From positions 1 through 9,861 of the forward strand of contig DAHU01000115.1 in NCBI GenBank assembly GCA_002495945.1: a stretch of DNA of 9,861 nt. Reading direction: 5' to 3'. Below, one piece after another: positions 1 to 6,523 of the stretch. Each line of letters begins with the position of its first letter. The stretch's first letter is position 1. The notes beneath the pieces are model-generated. The model was not told where the DNA came from. It made no database searches and saw only the letters and a list, made by a program, of their open reading frames with translations. A program made the translations under genes and the position numbers. The DNA comes from Euryarchaeota archaeon UBA13. Its GTDB lineage: Archaea > Thermoplasmatota > Poseidoniia > Poseidoniales > Poseidoniaceae.

Positions 1-71
1 ATAAATGGCACGAGCAAAATCAATAAGAATAATATCTCAATGGCGGTAACTAAATCTCCGTAAACAGTCAT
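1..71 (-). CDS. Start of a membrane protein, truncated by the window edge
   Basis: An ATG at 71-69 opens a reading frame of 23 codons that runs off the left edge with no stop. The peptide begins MTVYGDLVTAIEI and continues as an almost pure Leu/Ile/Phe/Val stretch (about residues 8-23), which reads as a first transmembrane helix or an uncleaved signal anchor. A TATA-like box lies about 48 bases upstream, which would give a leader of roughly 20 bases. No convincing Shine-Dalgarno site is seen. The in-frame upstream stop lies inside that TATA box, so the ATG is the natural start. It is too short to assign a family. It could be the start of a transporter, a channel or a small membrane protein. 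The call rests on the hydrophobic pattern plus the promoter. Confidence 0.5.
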   Translation of the reverse strand, partial: MTVYGDLVTAIEILFLLILLVPF

Positions 72-113
72 TGCTGAACACGTCCTGATTTCTGAATCTA
101 CTTGCTGTTGGGA

Positions 114-125
114 ATTTTATTTAAT
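114..125 (-). promoter_or_regulatory. TATA-like promoter for the truncated edge gene
   Basis: Read on the minus strand, ATTAAATAAAAT is preceded by an A-rich stretch that could serve as a BRE. Its centre is near 119, so initiation about 26 bases downstream would fall near 93, giving a leader of about 22 bases before the ATG at 71. This suggests the edge gene is a separate transcription unit from the chaperonin. It is inferred from position and composition only. Confidence 0.45.
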
Positions 126-137
126 TTTTGATTATGA

Positions 138-151
138 CTCTAACAATAGAG
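138..151. repeat. Short perfect inverted repeat upstream of a promoter
   Basis: CTCTA-ACAA-TAGAG is a perfect five-base stem with a four-base loop. It sits 13 bases upstream of the TATA-like box at 114-125. No T-run follows it on the minus strand, where the next bases are A-rich, so it does not look like a chaperonin terminator. It could be a regulator site or chance, since a stem this short is not rare. The rest of the 72-214 gap shows nothing else I can support. Confidence 0.2.
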
Positions 152-214
152 GCGTTGAAAATGTCATTGTACGAATCCATCGATTTATTGTAGATATTGT
201 CTGAACCTATCGAA

Positions 215-1816
215 TTAATCACCACGAGCAGAGATTACTTGGTCGACTCTTAACAGTCCACAAGCCGTTTCACAAGCTGCTTCAAGGGCGTGAAATACTG
301 TATCCGCACATTCCCACACATTTTCTAATTCAGCGGCCTTACCATCGGTATTAATTCCATAATTTTCCTTGTTCAGACGTATTGCTGAACGTAATTCAAG
401 CAAACCATCAAGCATATTGTTGCCTGAATTGGCAATTAATGATGTAGGAATCGATTCCAGTGCTCTTGCAAAGCCTTCAATCGCCAATCTTTCTCGACCA
501 GCAATCGACTCAGCGTACTCTCGAATTCCCAGTGCTGCTGTAATGTGCGCATTACCGCCACCGCATAATACAAAACCAGATTCTATCGACTTAGCGACCG
601 AATTTAATGCATCATACAAACCCCTAACGAATTCCTCGCTCGAGGCTCCACCGCCGCCATAGACATCGATTGTTGTCAATCCAGAATTTTCACCAACCTC
701 GAGGTATAATCGATCACGAAGACCTTCAGCGCTATCAAGTGTTTCAACCATCATTAACTCGAACTCTCCTAGGGTTTGTTCATCGATGCTATCAACATGG
801 TCAATTAGCAAAGCACCGGTAGCGAGTGCAACATCTTCAGCACCCGACTTATCCATAGATGCAAGTGCACAAATGCCATTGTCGGCGAGCTGGTGCATTA
901 TTCGTGCATCTATTGTCTCAGCAGAAAACACCATTTTGGCCCCACTATCAATTATCTGTCGGGCTTTGTGATTGAGTATCTCCTCCTCGGCAGACATAAA
1001 CGAAGTCCATTGCTCAGTTGTGGAAATCTCAATTTCAGCATCATAACTCGTCTTCTCGATTTCCAACGGGCATGAAAAAACCACAACCTTGCCTCCATCG
1101 AGTTTGCGCGGTAATTTCTCTAAGTCTAGGTTTTTGTCGATTATTATTCCCTTAACCAGTTTGGTATCTGATAAACTGCCCGTACCGCGCTTAGCCATTC
1201 TCACTAGTTCTGTGTTTACTAAGTGTCCTTCGTCGTCAAATTGCGCAACATGCTGTGCAGCTCTTACAACCAATTTAGCCAAAATATCAGCAACCGATTC
1301 GACTGAAGTACCGGTCATTGCCGTAACGGCAACCGATTCAAGCATCGCACTATCTTCGATGGAAACTGTTGTACAATTATTTTCTAACAGCATAGAGGTC
1401 TGCTGCATAGCTGCTTGATAACCATTGACTAAAACCAATGGATGAAGATTTTTTTCTAACAGAACCCCGGATTCTCTCATTAATTCGCTAGCGAAGATTA
1501 TGCAGCCAGTTACTCCATCACCACAAGCGTTCTCCTGAGATTCTGCAAGTTGCACAAATGCCTTGGCTGCTGGGTGTTTGACCAATAGTTCAGCAACAAT
1601 CTTGGCTCCGTCATTGGTTACTGCTGTTTCGCCATTGGTTTTGTACAGCATTTTGTCTAAGCCATTAGGCCCAAAGGTTCCCTTGAGCAGATTACCAAAT
1701 GCTACAGCAGCCGATACTAGTTTTTGTGTAACTGCTACTCCACTGGTTACGGATGTAGTCGGCCTAACTATGGCTACTGGCGCACGGCCAGAACCATCAT
1801 TAGGTTGTGGAGACAT
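215..1816 (-). CDS. Divergent group II chaperonin (thermosome-like subunit)
   Basis: This is a 533-residue full-length member of the thermosome/CCT family, the cytoplasmic double-ring ATPases that fold proteins inside a closable chamber. Counting from the ATG, it shows FGPNGLDKML (about 48-57), TNDGA (67-71), the nucleotide motif GDGVT (99-103), RGTGSLSDTKLVKG in the intermediate domain, an intact apical domain with the lid protrusion, YDAL with the expected catalytic Asp (about 402), CGGGN (418-422), REYAESIAGRERLAIEGFA, and NYGIN near the C-terminus. The usual GDGTT is GDGVTG here, and the usual VPGGGA is LCGGGN. The C-terminus lacks a Gly/Met tail. It is therefore a divergent paralog, although the Asp residues needed for ATP hydrolysis are kept. 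The start is ambiguous. An AGGTGAT site at 1831-1837 lies 2 bases before a TTG at 1828 and 14 bases before this ATG. A weak TATA-like sequence (1837-1846) would fit a leaderless start at 1816. It follows the 679-residue gene by 47 bases, which suggests a shared operon and perhaps a dedicated client. Confidence 0.9.
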   Translation of the reverse strand: MSPQPNDGSGRAPVAIVRPTTSVTSGVAVTQKLVSAAVAFGNLLKGTFGPNGLDKMLYKTNGETAVTNDGAKIVAELLVKHPAAKAFVQLAESQENACGDGVTGCIIFASELMRESGVLLEKNLHPLVLVNGYQAAMQQTSMLLENNCTTVSIEDSAMLESVAVTAMTGTSVESVADILAKLVVRAAQHVAQFDDEGHLVNTELVRMAKRGTGSLSDTKLVKGIIIDKNLDLEKLPRKLDGGKVVVFSCPLEIEKTSYDAEIEISTTEQWTSFMSAEEEILNHKARQIIDSGAKMVFSAETIDARIMHQLADNGICALASMDKSGAEDVALATGALLIDHVDSIDEQTLGEFELMMVETLDSAEGLRDRLYLEVGENSGLTTIDVYGGGGASSEEFVRGLYDALNSVAKSIESGFVLCGGGNAHITAALGIREYAESIAGRERLAIEGFARALESIPTSLIANSGNNMLDGLLELRSAIRLNKENYGINTDGKAAELENVWECADTVFHALEAACETACGLLRVDQVISARGD

Positions 1817-1863
1817 GCTACAAGGCAAAAATCACCTATTCAATAAGTCTTCTAAGAGGGAAA

Positions 1864-3903
1864 TCACTTGTCTAAGCCGTGAATTTTCTTAGATTCGTCA
1901 TTGCTCCAGTGGTATGCCAACTTGAGTAATTTCAAATAATGCCCGAGGTTATCTCGCTTCATCTTATCGTGAAGTGCTTCATTATTGATGAATATGTCAC
2001 CCCACAGGTTTGCAGCTGTACCTTTGTTGCCCTTTGGTAAGTCGAAGACTTCCTTAGTTGTCGGCTCTAGTAACGAGCGCCAAACTCTTGCTGGGTTAAC
2101 GGCCATTGTTACCTCAATGATTACTTCAGTCTCTTTAATCCCGGTTCCTGTTTGCCAGGAATCATTACCCAAATCTGCAAGGAATGGTAGAGTTAGGTCT
2201 TGAATTGAGAGGCTTGTCATCGGATCTGCATTGGTTAGAGAGGTGTATGCTTCTCGCATTCTACCACGGTCTGCACCTCTTGAACCTGTTATAGAGCGCA
2301 GTTTGTCGATTGATGTAGGAACTAAGAAACGAATGTCTGTGTAATATACCAGTGGATTGTCATCCTTTGCTCCAAATATGTGAGAGTATGGTGCGGCGCC
2401 GGCGGATTCCCCGAGCAAATCAATAGGATAAATGGTCTTCAAAGCATTGGTAGCAATTGATTGCACAATTCTCCTCATCAATCTGTCTGGAGCACTTGAA
2501 ATGTCGTCGAACGAATTCATGTACTCTTCCATGTCAATGATATCATATCCTCTAACAGACATAATCGAGTGAACGCTTGGACCGACTACTTTCTTCTCAC
2601 CGTCGTGGAAGTCCGCTTGGCTAATCCATCGGGCACCCTGAGCAACTTCGCTTGCAGCAACAAGGTCTGCATAAGCCTTGAAACGACGTGTGACTCTATT
2701 CATGAAGTCCGCTTGGTCTAGTTTGGTGAAGACTGTAGCTTCATAGTTTGACTTCAAGGCATGGTCTGCTACTTGACTGGCATTGACGCAAGTCAGCAGA
2801 TTACCTTGGTCAGAAGGATACATAATCAATCTACGTCGCTTAGATGAGCCGCCAAGTTGTCCTACAAGTGGGTCTGTCAAAATATATCCTAAGCAAGCAC
2901 ATACCTCGAATAATCTAGAGTATTTGTCCTCATCACTGGCTCTAGCAATCCATTCATCTAGACCAGGCTCAATACAGTGGAACTCCAGTGGCACCATTTC
3001 TGAACCAGCGCCAAACATTTGCCTTACCGTGGATGAACTCATCATACCCATTAGCGAATACATTGAGGTTTTTCCTGTGGTCATAAATACATCAGTAATT
3101 CCTTCTTCACCGAAGGACAGTCTGCGGTCTGGTAGGTTAACGAGCAAGTTGAATGCTGTTGGAGTGTCTCTATTACCATCAACAGCAGGCCAAATCCAAG
3201 TATGTGGACGGGTAGTCAAGAAGCCGTTTGCATCCTTGCCAAATCCTGCAGGAGAGTATCTAATCCAACCAAGTCGATTGTTGAAGGAAACATTTCTATG
3301 CATCAATGATGGATAAAAACACTTGTCAAGAGGATCGGAGTCAGGCACAACGCCTCTGTGTCCAAGTCCCCAAAGAATAGGTTCCCATTCGGGGAATTCC
3401 TGGTCTTTCTTACCCAAAAATACGTGATTATCGCCCGGACCGTCTCCGGTAAGGAAAGAACCGCCCATACGTTCTTCATCACCAGTTGAACAGAAGAAAA
3501 AGGTTTGAGTGGTGAACAATTGTTTAGGTGTCCACATGTTTGCGTTGATTATGGTTTTCTGCTTGAGGAAATCAGAAACGTTGAGAATCCTTCTTTCGAA
3601 TTTGAATCGCTCCGCTTCAATCCAAGTAGAACCTAAAAACAAGTTAGTGTTGAGTAGTTTTGCTTTGGCTGGGCCAATATACCTGCCTCTTGGGTCGGCT
3701 CTCGACATGTCTGTTTCAGGTAGTTGTTCCCATGGACCTCTGCGAGGGATGTAATCCAAGAATGCTGCATGAGCAAATTCATTTGTTTCTGCCTTCTTTA
3801 CCGTTTCCTCGACTTCGTCCATCAACCGAACATAAGTCTCGCTTGGGTTTATTCTTCCTGTTGTTTGATATTCTTTGTTTGATACTGTTCTATGTTCCCA
3901 CAT
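1864..3903 (-). CDS. Large cytoplasmic protein of unknown function (679 aa)
   Basis: I do not recognise this protein. It has no signal peptide and no clear transmembrane helix, so it is probably cytoplasmic. It starts with a charged helical region (about 20-45). Residues 55-240 are rich in Trp, Phe, Pro and Gly, including PHTWIWPAVDG. A Met-rich patch at 274-303 has seven Met in 30 residues. A KRRR cluster lies at 355-358. Residues 390-480 look mostly alpha-helical, and the C-terminus (638-679) is Lys-rich. No Walker A, metal-binding cluster or known catalytic motif stands out. The size and the mix of aromatic-rich and helical regions would suit a structural or self-assembling protein, but that is inference. 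The ATG has one of the two best Shine-Dalgarno sites in the window (GAGGTGA, 5-base spacer), fused to the stop of the upstream membrane protein gene. Many codons end in C or G (AAG, TAC, AAC, TTC), as often seen in highly expressed genes. The chaperonin gene follows directly. Confidence 0.85.
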   Translation of the reverse strand: MWEHRTVSNKEYQTTGRINPSETYVRLMDEVEETVKKAETNEFAHAAFLDYIPRRGPWEQLPETDMSRADPRGRYIGPAKAKLLNTNLFLGSTWIEAERFKFERRILNVSDFLKQKTIINANMWTPKQLFTTQTFFFCSTGDEERMGGSFLTGDGPGDNHVFLGKKDQEFPEWEPILWGLGHRGVVPDSDPLDKCFYPSLMHRNVSFNNRLGWIRYSPAGFGKDANGFLTTRPHTWIWPAVDGNRDTPTAFNLLVNLPDRRLSFGEEGITDVFMTTGKTSMYSLMGMMSSSTVRQMFGAGSEMVPLEFHCIEPGLDEWIARASDEDKYSRLFEVCACLGYILTDPLVGQLGGSSKRRRLIMYPSDQGNLLTCVNASQVADHALKSNYEATVFTKLDQADFMNRVTRRFKAYADLVAASEVAQGARWISQADFHDGEKKVVGPSVHSIMSVRGYDIIDMEEYMNSFDDISSAPDRLMRRIVQSIATNALKTIYPIDLLGESAGAAPYSHIFGAKDDNPLVYYTDIRFLVPTSIDKLRSITGSRGADRGRMREAYTSLTNADPMTSLSIQDLTLPFLADLGNDSWQTGTGIKETEVIIEVTMAVNPARVWRSLLEPTTKEVFDLPKGNKGTAANLWGDIFINNEALHDKMKRDNLGHYLKLLKLAYHWSNDESKKIHGLDK

Positions 3904-3908
3904 CTATT

Positions 3909-3915
3909 TCACCTC
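3909..3915 (-). promoter_or_regulatory. Strong Shine-Dalgarno site overlapping the upstream stop codon
   Basis: The minus strand reads GAGGTGA, then five bases, then the ATG of the 679-residue protein. The TGA stop of the 242-residue gene (3914-3916) lies across the 5' end of this site. Terminating ribosomes would sit directly on the next initiation signal, so translational coupling of the two genes is likely. Confidence 0.8.
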
Positions 3916-4642
3916 AGAACTTTCGTGCCCCTGCTGTTTCATCACTGCTTGGTTCATCCTGCGCATTGTCCTTTGCTTCTTCAACTTCTGCATTCTCTTC
4001 CACTGCAGGTGCTTCATCTTCTGAAACTTCTTCCATGGAAGCTGCGGCGACTACTTCGGCGCTTTCCTGCTTTTCAGCCACCGCATCGACTTGATCTTTG
4101 ACCGATGCCATCATCTCTTCAACAACCGCTGCTGCTGCTGCTTCTGCAGTCTCTTTGGCTTGTTCGATTGTATCCTCGTTGGATTGTCTCACTACGGTGT
4201 CAGCAGCAATTGTTGCTGCTACCTCGGCCTTGGCAATTACTTCCTCCTCAGAAGCTCCGCCACCAACTCCGCCAGTGGCTTGTTGTAGGATTAATGCTGC
4301 TGTGGCAGTCATTGAAGCATCGACATATGGGGCTGCTCGATAGAAATATTGAATCATAAATCCAACCGTGCCGCATACGGCTCCAAGCCCAATTATCCAA
4401 CCGTTGTTGATATTCTGTACATTATCTGGATTCTTGTAGAGTTCGTCTGCTGGTATACCCGTTTCTGGAGGCCACCAAGTCATACCAAATGCGTTAGTGA
4501 TTGATTCCACTGTTGCCCACACTGCAAAAACTATCATGATAATTGATGCATAATTAACTAATGTTCTATTCTCGAGAAGGAACGCTACTAGTGCATCTCC
4601 GTCTTTTGTATCGCTACCGCTTTGCCCATCCGCATCGCTCAT
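3914..4642 (-). CDS. Two-helix membrane protein with long acidic Ala/Glu-rich tail
   Basis: This 242-residue protein has no family that I recognise. A short acidic N-terminus is followed by a first hydrophobic helix (about 28-48), a 33-residue loop containing TWWPPETGIP, and a second helix (about 82-102) ending in QYFYRAAP. From residue 131 on, the chain is a heptad-like Ala/Val/Glu/Lys sequence consistent with a coiled coil (about 131-205). It ends in a very acidic tail (206-235) and a short basic end, GARKF. Two helices place both termini on the same side of the membrane. If that side is the cytoplasm, the tail could tether the 679-residue partner. The low-complexity tail resembles acidic tails of other archaeal proteins and says little about function. 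The ATG at 4642 is supported by a TATA-like box 24 bases upstream and by the absence of a Shine-Dalgarno site, so the mRNA is probably leaderless. It overlaps the ribosome-binding site of the next gene. Confidence 0.85.
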   Translation of the reverse strand: MSDADGQSGSDTKDGDALVAFLLENRTLVNYASIIMIVFAVWATVESITNAFGMTWWPPETGIPADELYKNPDNVQNINNGWIIGLGAVCGTVGFMIQYFYRAAPYVDASMTATAALILQQATGGVGGGASEEEVIAKAEVAATIAADTVVRQSNEDTIEQAKETAEAAAAAVVEEMMASVKDQVDAVAEKQESAEVVAAASMEEVSEDEAPAVEENAEVEEAKDNAQDEPSSDETAGARKF

Positions 4643-4660
4643 GGTGTCCGGTGTTTTGGC

Positions 4661-4672
4661 TTATTATTAAAG
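4661..4672 (-). promoter_or_regulatory. TATA-like box for a probably leaderless transcript
   Basis: The minus strand reads TTTAATAATAA centred near 4666. Archaeal initiation about 25-27 bases downstream falls on or next to the ATG at 4642, which has no Shine-Dalgarno site. This box lies in the 73-base gap after the ATPase gene, so the membrane protein, the 679-residue protein and perhaps the chaperonin would form their own unit. The same gap has A-runs on the coding strand but no T-run, so I see no terminator for the ATPase gene there. Confidence 0.5.
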
Positions 4673-4715
4673 TGGATTGCCTGTAATGAGGCTTTTTTTG
4701 TTGGTTTTTGACCAT

Positions 4716-6101
4716 TTATCGACGGCCTTTACGTGCTTTTCTACGTTGGCTCTTACCGGTGTTTTCCCATGCTCTACTCGACCTGCTGCGCCTATCTTGG
4801 ACATCTTCCCAGTATGGATTTGGTTTTGATAAATCGCTTGGCATCTCATCAAACGTTTTGACAGAAATTGAAATTCCCCCTATTTCGTCCTGTAGTTGAC
4901 GAATATTGGCTCCGCCCTTGCCAACAAGAGTTGCCACCATATTTGCTGGAACATACACGTTAGCATTTGAATTTGATACAAATTGTACTTGGGACTCGAC
5001 GCCAATCCAATCTCGAATAACTCTAACTAACGCATCTTTGGCCAGTGAGCGAATTGGAGAGGTGTTGCCGGATTGGCCGTCAACAGGTACGACTGCTATT
5101 TCTGAACCGAAAGCAAACATTTCATGGGTTATTTTACCACTCGGAAATTCAACAACTTCAATCACCGGTCTGGCAAGTTCTTCCTGCATTCCAGATGGAG
5201 GTTTTACCGTCATTCGAAGTTCGAGCACCTGCTGAATTTTACCCGCTTCTACGTGGAGGATGGTATCCAAAACTTGGCTTACTAATCCCAATTCAACCTT
5301 GCCAATCAACCGTTGAATCGCCTCTAAAGCTGAGTTAGCGTGAGTCACCCCTAATAATCCAACACCAGCAAGCCTAACATCTGCAAAGATTTCAAAATCT
5401 CTCGCCCTTCTAACCTCATCAAAAATGACAAAATCAGGGCGCACAAGGAAAATTATCTCTGCGGTCTTCTCAAGGTCGCCTTCCAACGGAGCGTATTGCG
5501 TTATTCGATCGGCCAGTTGTAAATCTCTTGGCGCTTCCATTGTCTTAACCATGGTCCCTAAATCGTTATCTAAATACTCAGCAATCGCTTGTGCTAGGGT
5601 AGTTTTTCCGGAACCAGGTCGGCCACAAATAAACACTCCTCGATGATGATTAGATAAGCGCTCAATCAAACGTTCATCTAATTCATAATCACTGATTGCA
5701 AGTTTAGCCACCGGCCGAACAATGGTAATTTCTCGGGCGTCAGCGAATGGTGGCCAAGCGCAGGCGATACGCAAATCGCCTAGTTGGACAACTTGGCAGC
5801 CTTTGCGGTCAATTTCAAGAAAGCAATCACTTCTATGTTTATTCTCCTCGGCTAAATTAACCAGTTCCTCTTGCAAAGATTCCATTCTGATTGTATCCCA
5901 ATTGCCATCATGGTTGGCAACTTCAACCAGTTTTAATTCGCCAATTGTACCTCGCTTGACTCTTGGTGGGCAATCTGCTTTGAGAAATACTGTGTGAACA
6001 TCATCTTCGAGTAATCCCTCGATTAGTTCAGGTAAATCCGGGTGGTCGCCATGCTTAGCCATAGCACATTGTCGACGGCCGAAGCCTTTGACCCTTCGCA
6101 T
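4716..6101 (-). CDS. COG1855-type PilT-like ATPase with KH domain, lacking the PIN domain
   Basis: This 461-residue protein matches the archaeal ATPase family that usually joins a PIN nuclease, a PilT/VirB11-like ATPase and a KH RNA-binding domain. An N-terminal substrate-type domain (about 35-150) has PPRVKRGTIGELKLVEV and FLEIDRKG. The ATPase core has Walker A GRPGSGKTT (160-168), KTMEAPRDLQ (186-195), ITQYAPLEG, Walker B VIFDEV (225-230), and the LAGVGLLGVTHA box with His 254. The KH domain (about 378-417) has the GKGG loop at 394-397. A basic tail, QRRKARKGRR, could bind nucleic acid. Family members are commonly about 600 residues. The missing 150 or so at the N-terminus correspond to the PIN domain, and no PIN motif is found upstream because another gene occupies that space. 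An internal ATG (6062) is an alternative start. No good Shine-Dalgarno site supports either. The likely role is an RNA- or ribosome-linked ATPase. The start lies 14 bases after the four-helix protein gene. Confidence 0.9.
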   Translation of the reverse strand: MRRVKGFGRRQCAMAKHGDHPDLPELIEGLLEDDVHTVFLKADCPPRVKRGTIGELKLVEVANHDGNWDTIRMESLQEELVNLAEENKHRSDCFLEIDRKGCQVVQLGDLRIACAWPPFADAREITIVRPVAKLAISDYELDERLIERLSNHHRGVFICGRPGSGKTTLAQAIAEYLDNDLGTMVKTMEAPRDLQLADRITQYAPLEGDLEKTAEIIFLVRPDFVIFDEVRRARDFEIFADVRLAGVGLLGVTHANSALEAIQRLIGKVELGLVSQVLDTILHVEAGKIQQVLELRMTVKPPSGMQEELARPVIEVVEFPSGKITHEMFAFGSEIAVVPVDGQSGNTSPIRSLAKDALVRVIRDWIGVESQVQFVSNSNANVYVPANMVATLVGKGGANIRQLQDEIGGISISVKTFDEMPSDLSKPNPYWEDVQDRRSRSSRAWENTGKSQRRKARKGRR

Positions 6102-6115
6102 AGATTATCTGTGAA

Positions 6116-6523
6116 TCAGTCATAATCGGTAATTGGTTTTGGTTCCATCATTTCGATACTCCACCAAAATATGGCGATCGTAACTAATGAAAGTCCGTAG
6201 GTTTCAATGCGAGAATCGTTACCCCACATTGTCATACACCACTCGGCAAAAATAATTGTAACGATGATAAAAGACAAGGAGTTGAGGAAGCCGTATGAGT
6301 TTATCCCAAGGTGTTTGAACGTAGCCTCCCGATTAGAAACGGTCCACACAAATCCGACAATTGATGACAATGCGATTGCTGTCCAAGCTGTTGTGAATGC
6401 CTCTCTTGTAACAGCAGCTGTAATGGTAGTAATCACTGCTACAACAATAAGCATCCTTTGCACATTGGCGTAGGATAATCCCATAATATCGGCCAAATGC
6501 TGCCGATTATTCAATGCTCTCAT
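6116..6523 (-). CDS. Small four-helix membrane protein of unknown function
   Basis: This 135-residue protein has four likely transmembrane helices at about 23-39, 44-63, 77-98 and 108-125, with short loops and a charged C-terminus, MEPKPITDYD. I see no catalytic or binding motif and do not recognise the family. The first ATG (6523) overlaps the end of the dehydrogenase gene by 17 bases. A second ATG at 6484 would remove 13 residues and keep all four helices. A TATA-like TTGAATAATC about 27 bases before the second ATG would fit a leaderless start there, so the shorter form is a real alternative. The downstream ATPase gene begins 14 bases after its stop, so the two are probably co-transcribed. 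Whether they work together is unknown. Confidence 0.75.
   Translation of the reverse strand: MRALNNRQHLADIMGLSYANVQRMLIVVAVITTITAAVTREAFTTAWTAIALSSIVGFVWTVSNREATFKHLGINSYGFLNSLSFIIVTIIFAEWCMTMWGNDSRIETYGLSLVTIAIFWWSIEMMEPKPITDYD
6488..6507. repeat. Short inverted repeat near the four-helix protein start
   Basis: ATCGGC at 6488-6493 is the perfect complement of GCCGAT at 6502-6507, with an eight-base loop. It lies just upstream of the alternative ATG at 6484 and ends at the stop codon of the dehydrogenase gene. It could form a small RNA hairpin affecting initiation, or it could be chance. No T-run follows, so a terminator is unlikely. Confidence 0.2.

Noticed and set aside
3064..3084. Possible P-loop (TTGKTS) in the 679-residue protein
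   Set aside because: The spacing does not fit GxxxxGK[ST], and no Walker B follows at a suitable distance.
2783..3316. Plus-strand open frame of 177 codons
   Set aside because: It lies fully inside the 679-residue gene, has no ribosome site and shows no recognisable protein pattern.
215..3903. Provirus of the magrovirus type, which also encode chaperonins
   Set aside because: No portal, terminase, polymerase or integrase is seen, and the flanking genes are ordinary cellular ones. It remains only a comparison for the chaperonin phylogeny.
4126..4145. GCT/CTG trinucleotide run that looks like a microsatellite
   Set aside because: It encodes the run of Ala in the coiled tail of the 242-residue protein and breaks up with synonymous changes at both sides.
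4098..4359. Plus-strand open frames rich in Ala, Ser or Leu
   Set aside because: They are mirror images of the Ala/Glu-rich tail on the minus strand, have no start signals and encode low-complexity sequence.
4691..4710. T-runs that might be a terminator
   Set aside because: The T-runs are on the plus strand. All genes here are read from the minus strand, whose RNA would be A-rich at this point.
4667..4804. Ribosomal protein eS30 hidden in the overlapping frame
   Set aside because: The likeness is limited to an AGRV...TP pattern, the basic C-terminal repeat of eS30 is absent, and most Euryarchaeota lack this protein.
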